Of a stretch of 64,000 nt of DNA, positions 45,083-57,054 are shown one piece after another. The DNA lies in NCBI RefSeq assembly GCF_019279795.1, contig NC_056745.1:1490621503-1490685502 (forward strand), read 5' to 3'. This DNA is from Protopterus annectens. Lineage: Eukaryota > Chordata > Ceratodontiformes > Protopteridae. The stretch's first letter is position 1; each line of letters begins with the position of its first letter. Below the pieces are notes generated by a model, which saw only the letters and a program-made list of their open reading frames with translations, was not told where the DNA came from and searched no databases. The position numbers and the translations under genes are program-made.

Positions 45083-46152
45083 CAAAGAGGCTGGTCACCA
45101 GTGGAGTCCCCCAGAGGTCTGTGCTGACTCTGCTCCTCTCTGGCACCTATTTCTGAGACATCAAGGCCAATGTCAGGGGCCTCTGCCTTACCAAGTTTGG
45201 ACATGATTGCAAGCTGTGAACAATTACAGAAACTGCCTCAAGATACTAACATCTTATAGGAAGGTCAAACACAGACAAATGACTGGTGCCAAATCTTTGA
45301 CTTAAAACTCAGTGCCAAGAAATGCATAATAGTACCTTTTGGGAAGTTGGCCACCCCAGGAAACTCATCAATAAAATACCCCTAAAAGTACATACAGTAG
45401 TCAGGGATTTAGGGACTCATGTCAATAGTAACCTAGCTTTCAACCAACAAGTGTCGAAGGTAGTAAGTAAATCATTCTAGGTCACTGAACTTATAATTAA
45501 GAGCATGGTATCTAGGCTCAGGGAAGTCATTGTGCCACTATACTCAGCCATCATCAAGGATAACATCCCCTTCAGTATGTACCTGACCATGCACATGCAA
45601 CAACTGCAACATCCACAGAGGTTCCACACAAAAAGAATATAGGGAATAAACACAGTGCCTATGCAGATCACCTCAAAGCCCTATCCGTATACAGACTGCT
45701 GAAAAGCAAGTTATAGCTGACATACAAGGCATCCTTGAATCCCGCTCTGATGAAGCATTTGTATATCTATAAAATGAACAGTATCAAAACTATTAGATTC
45801 CAAGGACTTAAACCTTAATTGAGATTGAAACAGGACATGTTAGAGATTCGAGTATGTATCTCAGAGAATTTCCATTCTCTGGAATAGGCTTCCCATCTAT
45901 ATGAACCAGAACCCTACCCTAATCCTATTCAAGTATAACATGGGCCAGTGAATGGGAAATCAGAAATTAACCCCTTGTCTGACATCTATGTCTCTGAAGG
46001 ACAGAGGCAGCAGTTAAATCATGCCCTGACTAACATACACCCCTCAGAACAACCTCTAATGCAAAATAGTCCATAGGATGCATTTGAGATGCATGGCTTT
46101 GCTTATAAAGGCCTCAGTGGTCGTTAGCCTAGTAGATATCTATGAACCTACC

Positions 46153-46945
46153 TGGCCTTTATCAGCTGGAGTCCCTGCTATGCCCCCAGATTTCTTTCCT
46201 TAAAATACAGTGCTGCAGTCATATTCAAAAATGTCTTGTATAGTCTGCTCTTCATAGCCTTTGCCCGCCAGCCTTTGTAATACATCAACAAGAACCTATA
46301 AACCCTGACCAGTTTATCTGTATGAATGATACAAAATTCAGGACCAGAGTGAGGCAGACATTTCTGGACTTTCAAAAGTTATTCAGTGTTCTTTTAGCTA
46401 CCAGGCATAAATAAAATGCACCACCAAAGAGTGCTACATAAAGTCCTTACTTAGAAAAGAAGTAAGACACATGAAAAAACAGGGAGCATTAGTACAATTC
46501 AATCTGGACATTTATCAAAACAATCCACAGTCCTGGCTGCATTTAAGAATGTGTTATACAGCACTGGGATTTGGTGAGTAAAATATACCTTCTAAGTGAC
46601 CATGATATCTATGATCTAACATGAAAAAGAAAAGCACATGATTGCTTTCCAAATGTGACATTGTCCAGTATCCAGAGCAAGCAGCATGTGGGCAACCAAC
46701 TGTCCAGGACTCACCAGCCATTAAATCACTTCTAGAGTGACCTGCTGTTGGCTGTCCAAAACCACAGATTCAAACAAAGCAGAATTTATTCAAAACAAAC
46801 TATTGCCATGCTGAAAGGCTAAGTGACCACCAATATATAAGTGCTGTTCAGACCAAAATGTGCAATAGTGCCCTCTCCCCTTACCAAAGTGGTCTCTAAG
46901 CAGTGTGTTGACAGAGGTATTCAGTAACTGGAGTGAGTCAAAAGA
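46153..46945. other. No gene recognised
   Basis: Mixed sequence; a minus-strand open stretch at 46178-46375 has no recognisable motif. Confidence 0.4.
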
Positions 46946-47730
46946 ATGTCTTGCAAGATTTATATGACTGCATTAATATCATATCTGAAGACCAGAGCCT
47001 TATGCTTGAAAATAAAGTATTTACTTAATAATTTAGAAAAACAACAAATACAATATACTCTCCAGAAAGGCACACAAAGCACCCCATCAAAAGGAAATAA
47101 TAGGTTACCTTCTGGGCAGACAATTGATGAGACCCACACCAAAGTATTTATGTTTATGTCTCTACACTTCATCACTTTAAGTGCAAAGACTTATACAGGC
47201 CAGTCAAAAGAGGCCAACAAAATGATGCAATATTTACACGTCATGCTTTATAAAAATAAACAAAACAAGTACAGCATGCATAGCCTCTTGGGGTGGTATA
47301 TATATATTACAATGTCTAAGCACCTTGACAAATGTCCAAGAGATGTGTGTGATAACAAAATAACATACTCTGAGGATGCAAGGTGGATGGCTCATTGACA
47401 CAGGGAAGTATTATCTCACAGAGCATGTGGTAGACAATTGGAACTGCCTACCTTAGAAATACTACAATCATATGGGGTAAGAAAAAAAATGTTATGTTTT
47501 TCTCTCTGTATTTGATCTTAGCTTAAACCTACTAAATGACTCAGTACAATTTTGTTCTGACCAATGTAGCTAATGTACTGTAATTCACTTGACTATTACT
47601 ATATATTGTATTCTTTGTCACTGCTGATGCTTGGAGCTTTTCTCCTCGGGCCTCTACTGAAAATGGACACATATCCAGTTAGACTAGCCCAGTCAACAAA
47701 TGTAAAATAAATAAATAAATAAGAAATAAG
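46946..47730 (+). pseudogene. LINE 3' end: C-terminal ORF2 remnant plus GGAGCTTTTCTC-type tail (copy 3)
   Basis: An open stretch 46946-47398 is followed, in another frame, by TEHVVDNWNCLP near 47420-47455, which resembles the (S/T)xRVVxxWNxLP motif near the C-terminus of many LINE ORF2 proteins. The 3' UTR ends with TTGGAGCTTTTCTCCTCGGG, CCAGTTAGACTAGCCCAGTC and (AAAT)n at about 47700-47730. Clade unresolved (L2- or RTE-like). Confidence 0.5.
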
Positions 47731-48719
47731 AAAATGCACGATTTCATGCAACAAAAATAAGGCAAATTCTTTTGGGACAATGTTAAAAAGAAGCTGTTAG
47801 TGCCTTCAGCTTATCTGGTAGATATAGAAATTGGTGAACTAACTAAAGTGAGTGGTCATTACCTCCTTTCTTAACCTGTGTTACTATAGTATGTTTCAAA
47901 GGTAGAGACGCCAGTTATTTTTCCTGAAATCTTTATTTATCCTTCTCCTCACCCAATTCTTATTGTGGGACTGGCAGCTAACTAGAGCTAAAACTAATGA
48001 ATAAAACTGATTAATTTTAGGCGTTGAGATGATATCTGGTAGACTGAGCAAGATGTTAGTTAAAGCTTTCCCAGTGCGAGAACCAACAATTCAGTTCAGC
48101 AAAAAAGCCCTTAAAAGTTACCTGTCTTGTATTAATGTGGTTATTGCCCACTGAATACAATGTGTAGATGTCAAAAAGGAAATAAAACTGAAAGATCAAA
48201 TGGAAAGTTGGTAAAAATAGGAGAAGTGAAAGTTTTGGTTACGAATTATCTTCTGGCTGGTCAGCAGGACACAGGCCAGTTTTTACCCTCGGTGCATGTG
48301 CCTCCAGCAAACTAGGCCAAATAAAGTAAACACATTCAGGAGTCTTCAAAACAAGTGGGGCATTAGGAGAATATACAAAGGCCAGCAATAAACGTTTGGG
48401 AAGAAATGGAAGAAATGGTAAGGAAATGTTTCGATGACCTGACTGATTTGCAGAAGATGGAGAAAATGTCATCAAGCTGGTCGCAGACAGTCTTGTTGTG
48501 TGCTAGTTCTTTGGGTTCTAAATGTCAAATGCACTTGCTCACCAAATGTACATGCTTGTCGAGTATATGCATTCAATGAAAGTGTGTCCGTATATGGACA
48601 TGACTGGGGTAAGTCTGGTCATCTCCTACATAGTGTGTCTCATCTGCATCACCATCAGCAGCAGCAGCAGTATCACTGACTCCATTTTCAGGTTTTTGAC
48701 ATGAGGTCAGGGGTCATCA
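47731..48719. other. No gene recognised
   Basis: AT-rich; a minus-strand open stretch 48239-48475 shows no known domain. Confidence 0.4.
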
Positions 48720-49397
48720 CCTGTCTCAGTTCAATGTTGCTCTCTTACTACCTTCATGCCTGACTGTTGCAGGTCTCCGCTCATGCAATCCACTCATCTT
48801 TTTGCTGGACATTCTCATTTTCTCCAGCCTTCTTTCTATCTCTGCCAAACTTTCTTTACCAAATTGTCTTCTGCTTTCCAGCACGTGTGCCGGAACCACC
48901 ATAATCTGCTTTCTTTGACCTTCCTTGCAATTGGAGCTACCTTGGATTCTATTCTAATATCATAATTTCTTCATCTGTCCACATTAAGCATCTTACTACC
49001 TGTCTCAAACACGTCATCTCAATCACTTCAAACTTCCTCAGTTGCTCTGCCTTTACTGCCCAGGTGTCTGTGCCATACAGTAGTACTGCTCACACTACTG
49101 TTTTGTACAGCTTGCTTTTCAGCTTCTTTGGCATTTTTTTATCACACACATATGACATTCTGTGCCAGTTGGCTGCAGCCCCCTTATGCTACCTTGACTT
49201 CCTCATTCAGACATCCCTTCTCCTCCACCACCCCTCCTAGATATTTAAAGCTGTTAACCTGTTCCACTATTTTCCGTTCTATCTCACTTTTTAGCATCTT
49301 ATCTCTATGTTTCTTGGACTTTGAACTACTGCAGGACTGCCCACATCAGCTTTCTTGAGTCCTCTTCATGTTTCCTCCAAGTCTAGGAATGCCCAGT
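48720..49397 (-). pseudogene. RTE-like LINE ORF2, 3' part, split by the L1
   Basis: Minus-strand similarity: KIVEQVNSFKYLGGVVEEKG followed by CLNEEVKVA (equivalent to VDxFxYLGS...xxG...EIxxRI), a YGTDTWAVK block (LYGxExW), and IARKVKESRLWWFRH (RRLRWxGHV). These are hallmarks of the RT thumb and C-terminus of RTE-type LINEs. The 5' portion lies on the other side of the L1 insertion at 56137-56420. Confidence 0.65.
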
Positions 49398-49646
49398 GTC
49401 TTTCCTTTTTTTTTTTTTTTCAATTATAAGTCTTTATCCTTTTTCAAATGTTAATACAATACCACAACATATTTACAATATATACATGAATGCTTCCAAC
49501 AGTTACATAAAGTCATTATACATTAATATAGACTTCTAGATGGGTATTAAAGAAAGCGAAAATGAAAATCTAGTATCAATATAAGGCTTATCTATACTAA
49601 GCTCCATATTTAGTATGTACTTCCCGGAGAAAAGTGGATAGGAACC

Positions 49647-52600
49647 TTACGCTAACACAATATTAAAGATTTGCTCCCATATTTTTGTATTATTTATACT
49701 TTTCTTATGATCTTTAATTAGTAATTTATGTGCTAAGATGTGTTTTATCGCTACACTCTTAAAGTTTTCCCATGAAGTCTGGGATGGATTCAACCAATTT
49801 GTAGCTATATACAGCTTCATTAACAGAAAAATATTTATGAGTATGATCCTTTGGGATCTATCCAAATTATTCGGGGGAATATGAAGAATCATAAACTCCC
49901 AAGAAAGTGTAGACTGTTGATATCCCATTTTTTGTAATTGAATTTTTAAAGAATTCCAAAGTTTGGAAATACATTTACAACTCCAGAACATGTGTAAAAG
50001 GTCAGCCGTTTGATCTATACAATATTGGCATTTAGGTGAGTTTTTAGAGTTGAATCTATATAGAGTGAGACGAGTGTAATACGCATTATTAAATATCATC
50101 AACTGAGTAAATAATAACTTTTGAAGAGATACTGATTTTAAGGTTAAATTAACTGATTTCACTATTTTACTATTTTCAATCGTTAACAATTTCTCCTTCC
50201 AGTATTTGGATAAAAGTATTTGGTTATTATATTTCACATCTTTTATGAAATTATATGAAGCCGTTATATATTTACAGTCCTGCGTAAGAGTTTGCCATAA
50301 GTTTAGGCAAATGGTTAAATCTTCTTCTTTAATTTTAAAATTACTATTACTAAAATAACTTATTGACAGATCCTTTAACTGTCTCATTATAATTAAATAC
50401 GAGTTAGGGAGATTCATCTCTCTTAGGATGTCATGTACTGAGATACCGAGGAAGGGATATAAATCAAGTATAGTTAAATCACTTATAAGTGGGAATTTTT
50501 TAAGATCTGTCAGCTGATTACCAATTTTCAAATTCGGGTTCTTATGAAATGGTTGAAAAGTTATCATATATTGTAAGAGATTTAGTGCGTTAAACAAACT
50601 TTGTACTGATATTATATATATTCTGATATGTTCCATCAGAGCGTACATTTTAAGGGTATCTTTATTTAAAAAAGGTAATGCCTTACAATTAATACCCAGT
50701 CTAGCAACATGTTTATAATTCAGGATCAACCATTTGGGTGACCATTTAGGACTGGATCTATCAAAGTTAACCACTCTTAGAATTCTATTAGCATTTATTA
50801 TTAAATAATATGCTTCAAAATTCGGTAACTCTAAACCACCCCTGTTTTTCGGAGTCATCAGTTTATCATAGGATATCCTAGTTTTTCTAGGTTCCCATAC
50901 AAATCTACCTAATTCCGTATGAAGTTGTTTGAAGAATTTACTAGAAATTTGGACTTGAGTAGCTTTAAAGATATATAATAGTCTGGGAAGTATGTTCATT
51001 TTGATAATTGAGGTCTTTGCCATTATTGGTAGTTTCAAATTATTCCATCTTTTTAAATCAGACACTATATGCTCCCAAATTAACTTAACATTGTTCACAT
51101 AAAAGTCTCTATTATCTGTTGAAAAAACAATACCCAAATATTTTATTTTTTCTTCGGATTTTACCTGACCTACCAATGGTAAAAGCGAAAAGGGTGTAGG
51201 CGTCTTTAAAGGAAATAACTTAGTTTTTCTAAAATTTATTTTGTAATTAGATATTTTTGCAAATTCTTCCACTGCTTTTAATATTTTCTTGGTATCTGAA
51301 ACAGGTGTCGTACAGTAAATATTTAGATCATCCGCAAAAGCAGCCATGGAAATTTTCGTACCATATAGTATTGGAGCATTGTGATAGATATTTTGTTTGA
51401 TATGTAGAAATAATGGTTCTAAATATAGATTGAATAATATAGGAGATAACGGACATCCTTGACGGGTACCATTCTTAATTTGTATTCTTTTTGAGAGATT
51501 TTTATTAATAACTAGATTTGTATAGGGATTATTATATAGTTTTTTTAATGTTAAAATAAAGTCTTGAGGTATATTAAAATATGATAAAATATCAAACAAA
51601 AATTCTAAATTAACTCTATCAAAAGCTTTTTGCGCATCAATTATGAGTGCATAAGCATTAAAATTTCTATGAGTGGCATATGAAATCAGTGTATGAAGTG
51701 ATAACGTATTATCTGTAGTTTGTCTGCCATTTATAAAACCAGCCTGTTCCTCTGATATTATCAGGTTAATTACCTTCTTCAATCTATTAGCCAAAATCGA
51801 TGTCATAATTTTCATGTCTATATTCAAAAGTGAAATAGGTCTATAGTTATCCGGATTTTGCAAATCAGCATTCTCTTTCGGTATAAGAATAGTTTTCGAA
51901 GCATTAAAGTGCGGGTCATTAATTTTATTATTAATCATATAGTTAAATACATGTGGAAGTATTTTCCCCAAAGTATCACTAAAAGTTTTATAAAATTCCG
52001 TGGTCAAACCATCCGGTCCTGGGGCTTTATATGGCTTCAAATTCTTAATTGTATCTGTTATCTCCTCTGAGGAAATTGGTTTGATTAAGTTCATATGAAA
52101 CTCATCACCAATTTTCGGAAAGATAATCTTCTGCAAAAAGTCATTATTACTCTTATTTATAACTAAATCCTGATGTTCACCATAGACTTGAGAAAATATT
52201 AATTCAAAGGCATTCATAATGTCTTCAGTATTGGTGTATGTTTTATTGCTAAAGTGTATTTCAGAAATTTGAGAAGGTATTTTCGATTGATTAATAATGC
52301 GCGCTAGTGCTTTTGAAGGGGTCTGTATGTGATTAGCATATTTTACCAGCATTTTCTGTTCATAGAATGATAATTTACTATTTTGTAGTAAAAAAAGGTC
52401 CTTCTGACATTTTAACAACTCCGTTTCAGTTTGTTTACTATAATTCCCAATTAAATCCTGATCCAGTAATTTAATTTTAGTTTCCAATTCTTGTATGTCT
52501 CTCGATTGTATTTTCTTATAATAAGTAGCTTTTTGAAGAAAAATTCCTCTTATTTGTGCTTTGGTCGTTGCCCATTCTATGTCAGATGGATGTCTGTGTT

Positions 52601-53549
52601 TAGAAAGATTAGCTAATAGCTGATTAAAGGTCTCTTGAACTTCTTTTATTATATCTTCTTTATTTAATAAATATGGATTTAAGGACCAATTATAACCTCT
52701 AAGATGTATATTATGTCTAGTGTCCTTATTGAAAGTTAATGTGATCCTAGAATGATCCGACAAATGTCGAGCTTGTATGGATACATAGGGATCAAAAGAC
52801 ATTAGTACGTCTGAAATTAGAAAAAAATCGATCCTGGACCACATTTTATGACAACTTGAATAAAATGTAAAGTTATTTGCAATCATTTGATTATTTGTGT
52901 ATTTAAATGGATCATATAGTTTAAAGTCTGTTTTAAGTTCCTGTAGTGCTATCACTGCTTGGTTATTAAAGGACCTGTGTGAACTTGATTTATCTAATTT
53001 GGGATCTTGGTATGTATTCCAATCCCCTCCTATTATTATATAGTAATTATTATATTGATTTAGGATAAAATAGAGTGATGTTATAAAAGGTTGTTGATTG
53101 GTACATGGGGCATATATATTAAGAAGTATCACCGGTTTATCATAAAGTTTAGATGAAAGAATCACATAACAACATCTTCCCTCTTTGTCTATTTTAAAAT
53201 CTAGAATTTTCTCTTGATATTGGTTTTTAATAATAATCGCCACCCCTGCACTATTAGTTGTCCCTTCCGAAGCTACCACCTCTCTAATCCATTTCTTATT
53301 CTTAAGGACAGTCCATTAACCATTTGTCAAATGGGTTTCTTGTAATAAAATAAAACATGCCTTTGACTGGAGAAATAAATGAAAAAATAATTTCCTTTTT
53401 TTCAAATTCTGGAGCCCTTTAGTATTCCATGAGTCTACTATCCACATACTAAGATATTTAAATCTTTTAAAGATATTTTCAAATTGAGAGACAATACTAA
53501 ATTCAAATGTATTAGCACAGTAAATAATGTCTGAAAGCAGTCTTGTCAT
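49647..53549 (-). pseudogene. L1 ORF2: endonuclease-RT-Cys domain, one premature stop
   Basis: Endonuclease start MWIVDSWNTKGLQ (ATG 53455-53457; an in-frame ATG also lies at 53549) and LLQETHL (catalytic Glu). A single in-frame TAA at 53316-53318 follows, then 1210 uninterrupted codons. Numbered from 53279: GGDWN 84-88, RIDFFLIS 149-156, SDHS 174-177 (endonuclease); KAPGPDG 418-424, NYRPISLLNID 478-488, DAQKAFDR 548-555, GTRQGCPLSP 604-613, FADD 648-651 and KYLGIVF (RT); and a Cys-rich CQYC ... HMFWSCKC at about 1084-1102. All visible catalytic residues are present. The protein nicks target DNA and reverse-transcribes L1 RNA. Only the stop, in the endonuclease, prevents full-length translation. 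Confidence 0.93.
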
Positions 53550-54934
53550 CCCATCCCTAGCCAGTGCCTATCCACTGTTCCCCTGGACCAGGACATACAT
53601 AGGTTTTTTACACTGTTAAAACTTTTATGGGTACACAATCTTACTAAACATCTATTCTTTAACTTACAAAATAAAACACCAAAAACATGCAAAAAACCTA
53701 TAGTGACTACATCTAACCCTACAAAGCCTAACCAAAACATTCCCTAATAAACACTGATAACTATCCACAGCTCTTGAACATATTATTTAGTTGACATAAA
53801 TGATCTTCACTACACTCAAAATTACTATTCTACCTCTCTAATAGTTCACATATATTATTAGTTATATTAATTGGTTGTATTACCCTAAGATAGCTAACTA
53901 TCTTATTTAAATCTAACCTAAACCGATATATGACAGTACCCCTATTAAACAATAGCATTATTGAGTTCAAGATAATTCACTATATGTTTAGTTATCTAGG
54001 AAAGAGAAAAAAAACAATATTTAACCTATAAATATAACATTAAATCTGACTTTGTTTATCTAATCTAACTTATTTAACATTATAATGACAGCAACACAGG
54101 TGAATACACATAGCATTAACTATGCTTTACTGGGTACTATACTTGAATATATTAAATTATAACTAAATAACAGAGTTCCTAAAACAGTCAGAACCACATG
54201 CCAGTATAAAAGAAGATAGCCTTCACTTTCCTAGAAAAGCCAGGATATAATATCTTCTGATTTTTAAACCTACTAACTATCCCAACACTAAATCCCCTTT
54301 GCATCTAAACATTTGCAGTTTTAAACACATCATTAAGACAGGAAAATAAATATTACAGTATACTACAATGTTATTATCACAACCACATTCAGGATAAACT
54401 ACCTAAGAAAAAAAGAATAATTATGATAAAGTTATCCTACTTCTACCATATCAGATAAATAACACATTTTACCCAGTACATTATTAGTTCAGTTTTAATC
54501 CTACTTGAATTCCCTTTAAAAAAAATAAAAGCTGTAACATACATTAAATGTCCACGGACACTCGTTTTACAGTCAAACTAGTTTCTCCTTCTTCCACAGC
54601 GATCTTCCTACTTCCTGATCATGTAATCTTGTTTTCGAGTTCACAACGGGGGAACCATTATGCGGATGGACTTCCGGATGCGCCACCTCGATAGCGGACC
54701 CTCAGCAGCACCCAAAGGACTTCCTGTTACCTCGCGAAGGGACACAGTTCGTAGAAGCCATAAAAATTCAGAAAATCTTCGTGGGCGAGCTGGAGCTGCA
54801 AAAAGAAACTAAGTAAATATTTACCAAGGGGCCTGGAGAAGAAAAAAGAACAGACAAAGGATTTTGGAGCCTCGAGACGTAGTAAGTATGGAATCCCAGT
54901 ATCCACGTTGCTGTAAACAGACTGGATGGCCAAG
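53550..54934 (-). other. Long L1 inter-ORF spacer with CpG-bearing block
   Basis: About 1.4 kb separate ORF1 and ORF2, far more than the tens of bases in mammalian L1. 53.6-54.54 kb is AT-rich and non-coding. 54.54-54.93 kb is richer in CpG and holds three ETS-type motifs on the minus strand (CAGGAAGT at 54610-54617, CCGGAAGT at 54670-54677, CAGGAAGT at 54719-54726). A 68-codon frame (54727-54933) has no recognised domain. It may be an internal promoter or a captured sequence. Confidence 0.6.
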
Positions 54935-55825
54935 TTAAACTTCCGATGCTGGTAGAGACTTAAAAATCTTCAGAAAGGTAACTTTTGCTTCTTTTTTTGT
55001 AGATATGGAATATTTGGATCCATCAACTGTAAAAATTAATGTGTTAGGGTATTTCATTTGGAATTTAATGTTCTTTTCAATGAAGAACTTACAGTATGGA
55101 GATAATGCTTGTCTGGCTTGTCTTATTTGCAATGGTAAATCCTGCCCCATAGAAACTCTGTTATTTTGCCACATAATATAACCTCCATTCTTTTTAACAG
55201 TTAGAATTATTCTATTTACATCCTGGTAGTTGAGTATTTTGATGTAAACTGGTCTAGGAATGTTTGAGGCTTGTGTTTCTCTGAGAGTTCTATGAGCTCT
55301 TTCTACAACTATTTGCTTAGCAATGTCAGAGTCATTGAACAATACTTCGAGTATTTGTATGATGGCAGAACTTAAATCATTATATTGGATAGTTTCTGGA
55401 ATTCCTCTAATAATTATGTTGTTCCTTCTGGATCTTGCCTCCAAGTCCAGAATTTTATTTTGCATAGACTGAATATCCAGGTCATGAATGTCTGTTTTTT
55501 TTGTAAGCAATGTCATTCTGTCCTCATTTTCGGATATCCTAGCTTCTGATTTATCCATCCTTTCAAGAATTTGACTGCATGTGGCACCAAAAGAAAGTAC
55601 CTGGTTTGAAAGTTCTTTTAAAGCTTCTTGAATGGGCAACAAAGCAGCTTTAATGTCTTCCATGTTAGCCAGTTGATCCGGTTTATTTGTCATTCCAGCT
55701 TTTAAAAGTTCCTGCTGTTTTATAGTCTTCTGCCTTTTTATTGTTGAATCTTTTTCTGGTGACTGAAGTGCCAATAATTTGGTTTTGGTTGTTGTTGTTT
55801 CCATACTTTTTTCTTCTTTTGACAT
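54935..55825 (-). CDS. L1 ORF1 protein (RNA-binding chaperone)
   Basis: An ATG at 55823-55825 (MSKEEKSMETTTTKTKLLAL) starts a 296-residue protein. The frame is open 50 codons further upstream, but without a better ATG. Residues 1-50 are basic/Ser-Thr-rich; about 55-130 is a coiled coil (NMEDIKAALLPIQEALKEL, heptads, ISENEDRMTLL) for trimerisation; about 131-220 is an RRM beginning RSRRNNIIIRGIPE with VVERAHRT; about 225-290 is the C-terminal domain (GQDLPLQIRQARQALSPYCK). This is the standard L1 ORF1p order and a normal length. The protein binds L1 RNA with ORF2p. No lesion is visible. Confidence 0.92.
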   Translation of the reverse strand: MSKEEKSMETTTTKTKLLALQSPEKDSTIKRQKTIKQQELLKAGMTNKPDQLANMEDIKAALLPIQEALKELSNQVLSFGATCSQILERMDKSEARISENEDRMTLLTKKTDIHDLDIQSMQNKILDLEARSRRNNIIIRGIPETIQYNDLSSAIIQILEVLFNDSDIAKQIVVERAHRTLRETQASNIPRPVYIKILNYQDVNRIILTVKKNGGYIMWQNNRVSMGQDLPLQIRQARQALSPYCKFFIEKNIKFQMKYPNTLIFTVDGSKYSISTKKEAKVTFLKIFKSLPASEV

Positions 55826-56127
55826 TGTGAAGCAAAGCAAAACTCTAGTATAACTAACAAGTAAATATCCATGATTACTGGTCAGACAGTTCCTTTGTTT
55901 AATACTCTGTTCAGAGTCAGACAAACAATCAGATCTAATCCTGTAAGTTTGATTAATTTCCTCCTGTTCTTTCACCTCTCAAGCGATCTTTAGTTGTTGT
56001 AGAATAGTTATATCCAAAAATTAGTGTAAAAAATTCTTGTAGTATATCCTCAGGGTTAATTTTTATTCCGAGTATCTGGAGAGCTGTAGATATGCAGTGT
56101 CTACAGAATGGCGGCCATCTTTGAATC
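55826..56127 (-). promoter_or_regulatory. L1 5' UTR with terminal YY1-type site
   Basis: The element's first bases on the minus strand read GATTCAAAGATGGCGGCCAT (56108-56127). AAGATGGCGGC is a strong match to the YY1 consensus and lies within the first 20 bp. In human L1 a YY1 site at a similar position directs accurate initiation at +1. The UTR is only about 300 bp. Confidence 0.7.
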
Positions 56128-56136
56128 GTCTTTCCT

Positions 56137-56420
56137 CATCTCTAGCTTCTTCTCCGATACCTGTCTCACTGCAAACATCAGATTAGTTGTGCTGCATCCT
56201 GATGTTAATCTGAGCTGCTCATCTCCTGTCATACTTTCTGTGTATTCATTTATCAATCACCCTCTCCAGCACGTTCATGCATTATGACAGGAGTTTGATA
56301 CCTCTGTACTGCCCACATTTGTAAATGCCCTCCTTGTTCCTGTACACTGGTATGCTTGTTCTCCAATTATCTGGGACACAGCTGCAAATCAAGTTCCAGT
56401 CTCCAACAGTAAGTAAGTAA
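56137..56420 (-). pseudogene. RTE-like LINE ORF2, 5' part, split by the L1
   Basis: Minus-strand translation gives VPDNWRTSIPVYRNKEGIYK, CGQYRGIKLLS and MNVLERVIDK, equivalent to the RTE RT blocks WxxSxLVPIxKxKGD...C.NYRGIxLL...KxxERVI. Together with 48720-49397 it forms one disrupted element; the palm segment carrying the catalytic box is missing between the two parts. Confidence 0.7.
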
Positions 56421-56544
56421 TATTCCCTGCTGAAAGCTGAGTATTTCTCCTAAAATTTTCTTAAGCTCCAAAATATCAGTTTTATGTAGAATATAAATAC
56501 ATGCCAGCATAATCTTCCTCCTTTGCCAGTAGCCCCTTACTACC

Positions 56545-56830
56545 ACAAATCTAGCATTACTATCTTTTTAACCTCTTCTGTCACTATTGGAGTTCCTTTA
56601 GCAATTAATATAAGTACTCCTCTTTTCTTTTGTCCCTGATATTCTGCTGAATATCCATCCTAAAATCCTTTCTTTATCAGATTCACATGCTCATTTATTT
56701 CCTTTAGCTTTGCTATTTGCATGCTGCTTTTCTTAATATAATTCAATACTCTTACCTTTTTGTTTATACCTGTGAGACCTTTCACATTCCCAAAATAATA
56801 TGTTTAATGTAGCCATTATGATAAGAAGTT
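56545..56830 (-). pseudogene. Fragment of an L1-type endonuclease
   Basis: Minus-strand FGNVKGLTGINKKVRVLNYI resembles the WNVNGLxxPxKRxKxLxxL start of L1 endonucleases, and KKRGVLILIAKGTPIVTEEV resembles the RGVAILIxKxxPF block. The region between them is deleted and stops are present. A second, much older L1-clade fragment unrelated to the full-length copy next to it. Confidence 0.45.
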
Positions 56831-56932
56831 ATTATTTCCACCTATTATATATGAAAGCTTTTTAAATTTCTATTTCCAGCTTTTGTGTTACATGCCCTGG
56901 ATGCATCTTAAACAGCATAAAGTATGATTTAT

Positions 56933-57053
56933 CCACACCCCTAACAACACTGCTCAATCTCAGCCACACCCCTAACAACACTGTTCAGTCTCAGCCACAC
57001 CCCTAACAACACTGTTCAGTCTCAGCCACAGCCCTAACACTGCTAAATCTCAG
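56933..57053. repeat. 31-bp tandem repeat, four copies
   Basis: CCACACCCCTAACAACACTG then TTCAGTCTCAG repeats at 56933, 56964, 56995 and 57026; the last unit is degenerate. It abuts the 5' end of the CR1 fragment. Confidence 0.93.
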
Positions 57054-57054
57054 C

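Larger units (their letters stand above)
42465..46152 (+). mobile_element. CR1 LINE (copy E) with internal minisatellite and rRNA insert
   Basis: Starts in the ORF1 esterase (YQYDSGIVHVGANDLRRTFL). The ORF1 is expanded by a 49-bp array (42582-43565), continues to the end of ORF1 and enters the endonuclease near 43815 (VLLVSARSLNKKLQSL). A linker lies at 44390-44700, a 28S rRNA fragment at 44806-45082 replaces the front of the RT, and RT resumes at KRLVTSGVPQ. The catalytic box reads KFGHDCKL. The 3' signature CTAGTAGATATCTATGAACC is at 46129-46150. Confidence 0.82.
49407..56127 (-). mobile_element. Full-length L1-clade LINE
   Basis: A 6.7-kb element on the minus strand: a 5' end with GATTCAAAGATGGCGGCCAT, a short 5' UTR, ORF1 (54935-55825), a 1.4-kb spacer, ORF2 (49647-53549 with one stop), a 3' UTR of about 225 bp and an A-run (T14 on the plus strand, 49407-49420). 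It is flanked by a 9-bp target duplication GTCTTTCCT (49398-49406 and 56128-56136) and interrupts an RTE-like LINE. Intact ends and nearly open ORFs make it the youngest complete element of the window. Confidence 0.92.

Noticed and set aside
51858..52070. Plus-strand frame inside the L1
   Set aside because: Antisense shadow of ORF2.
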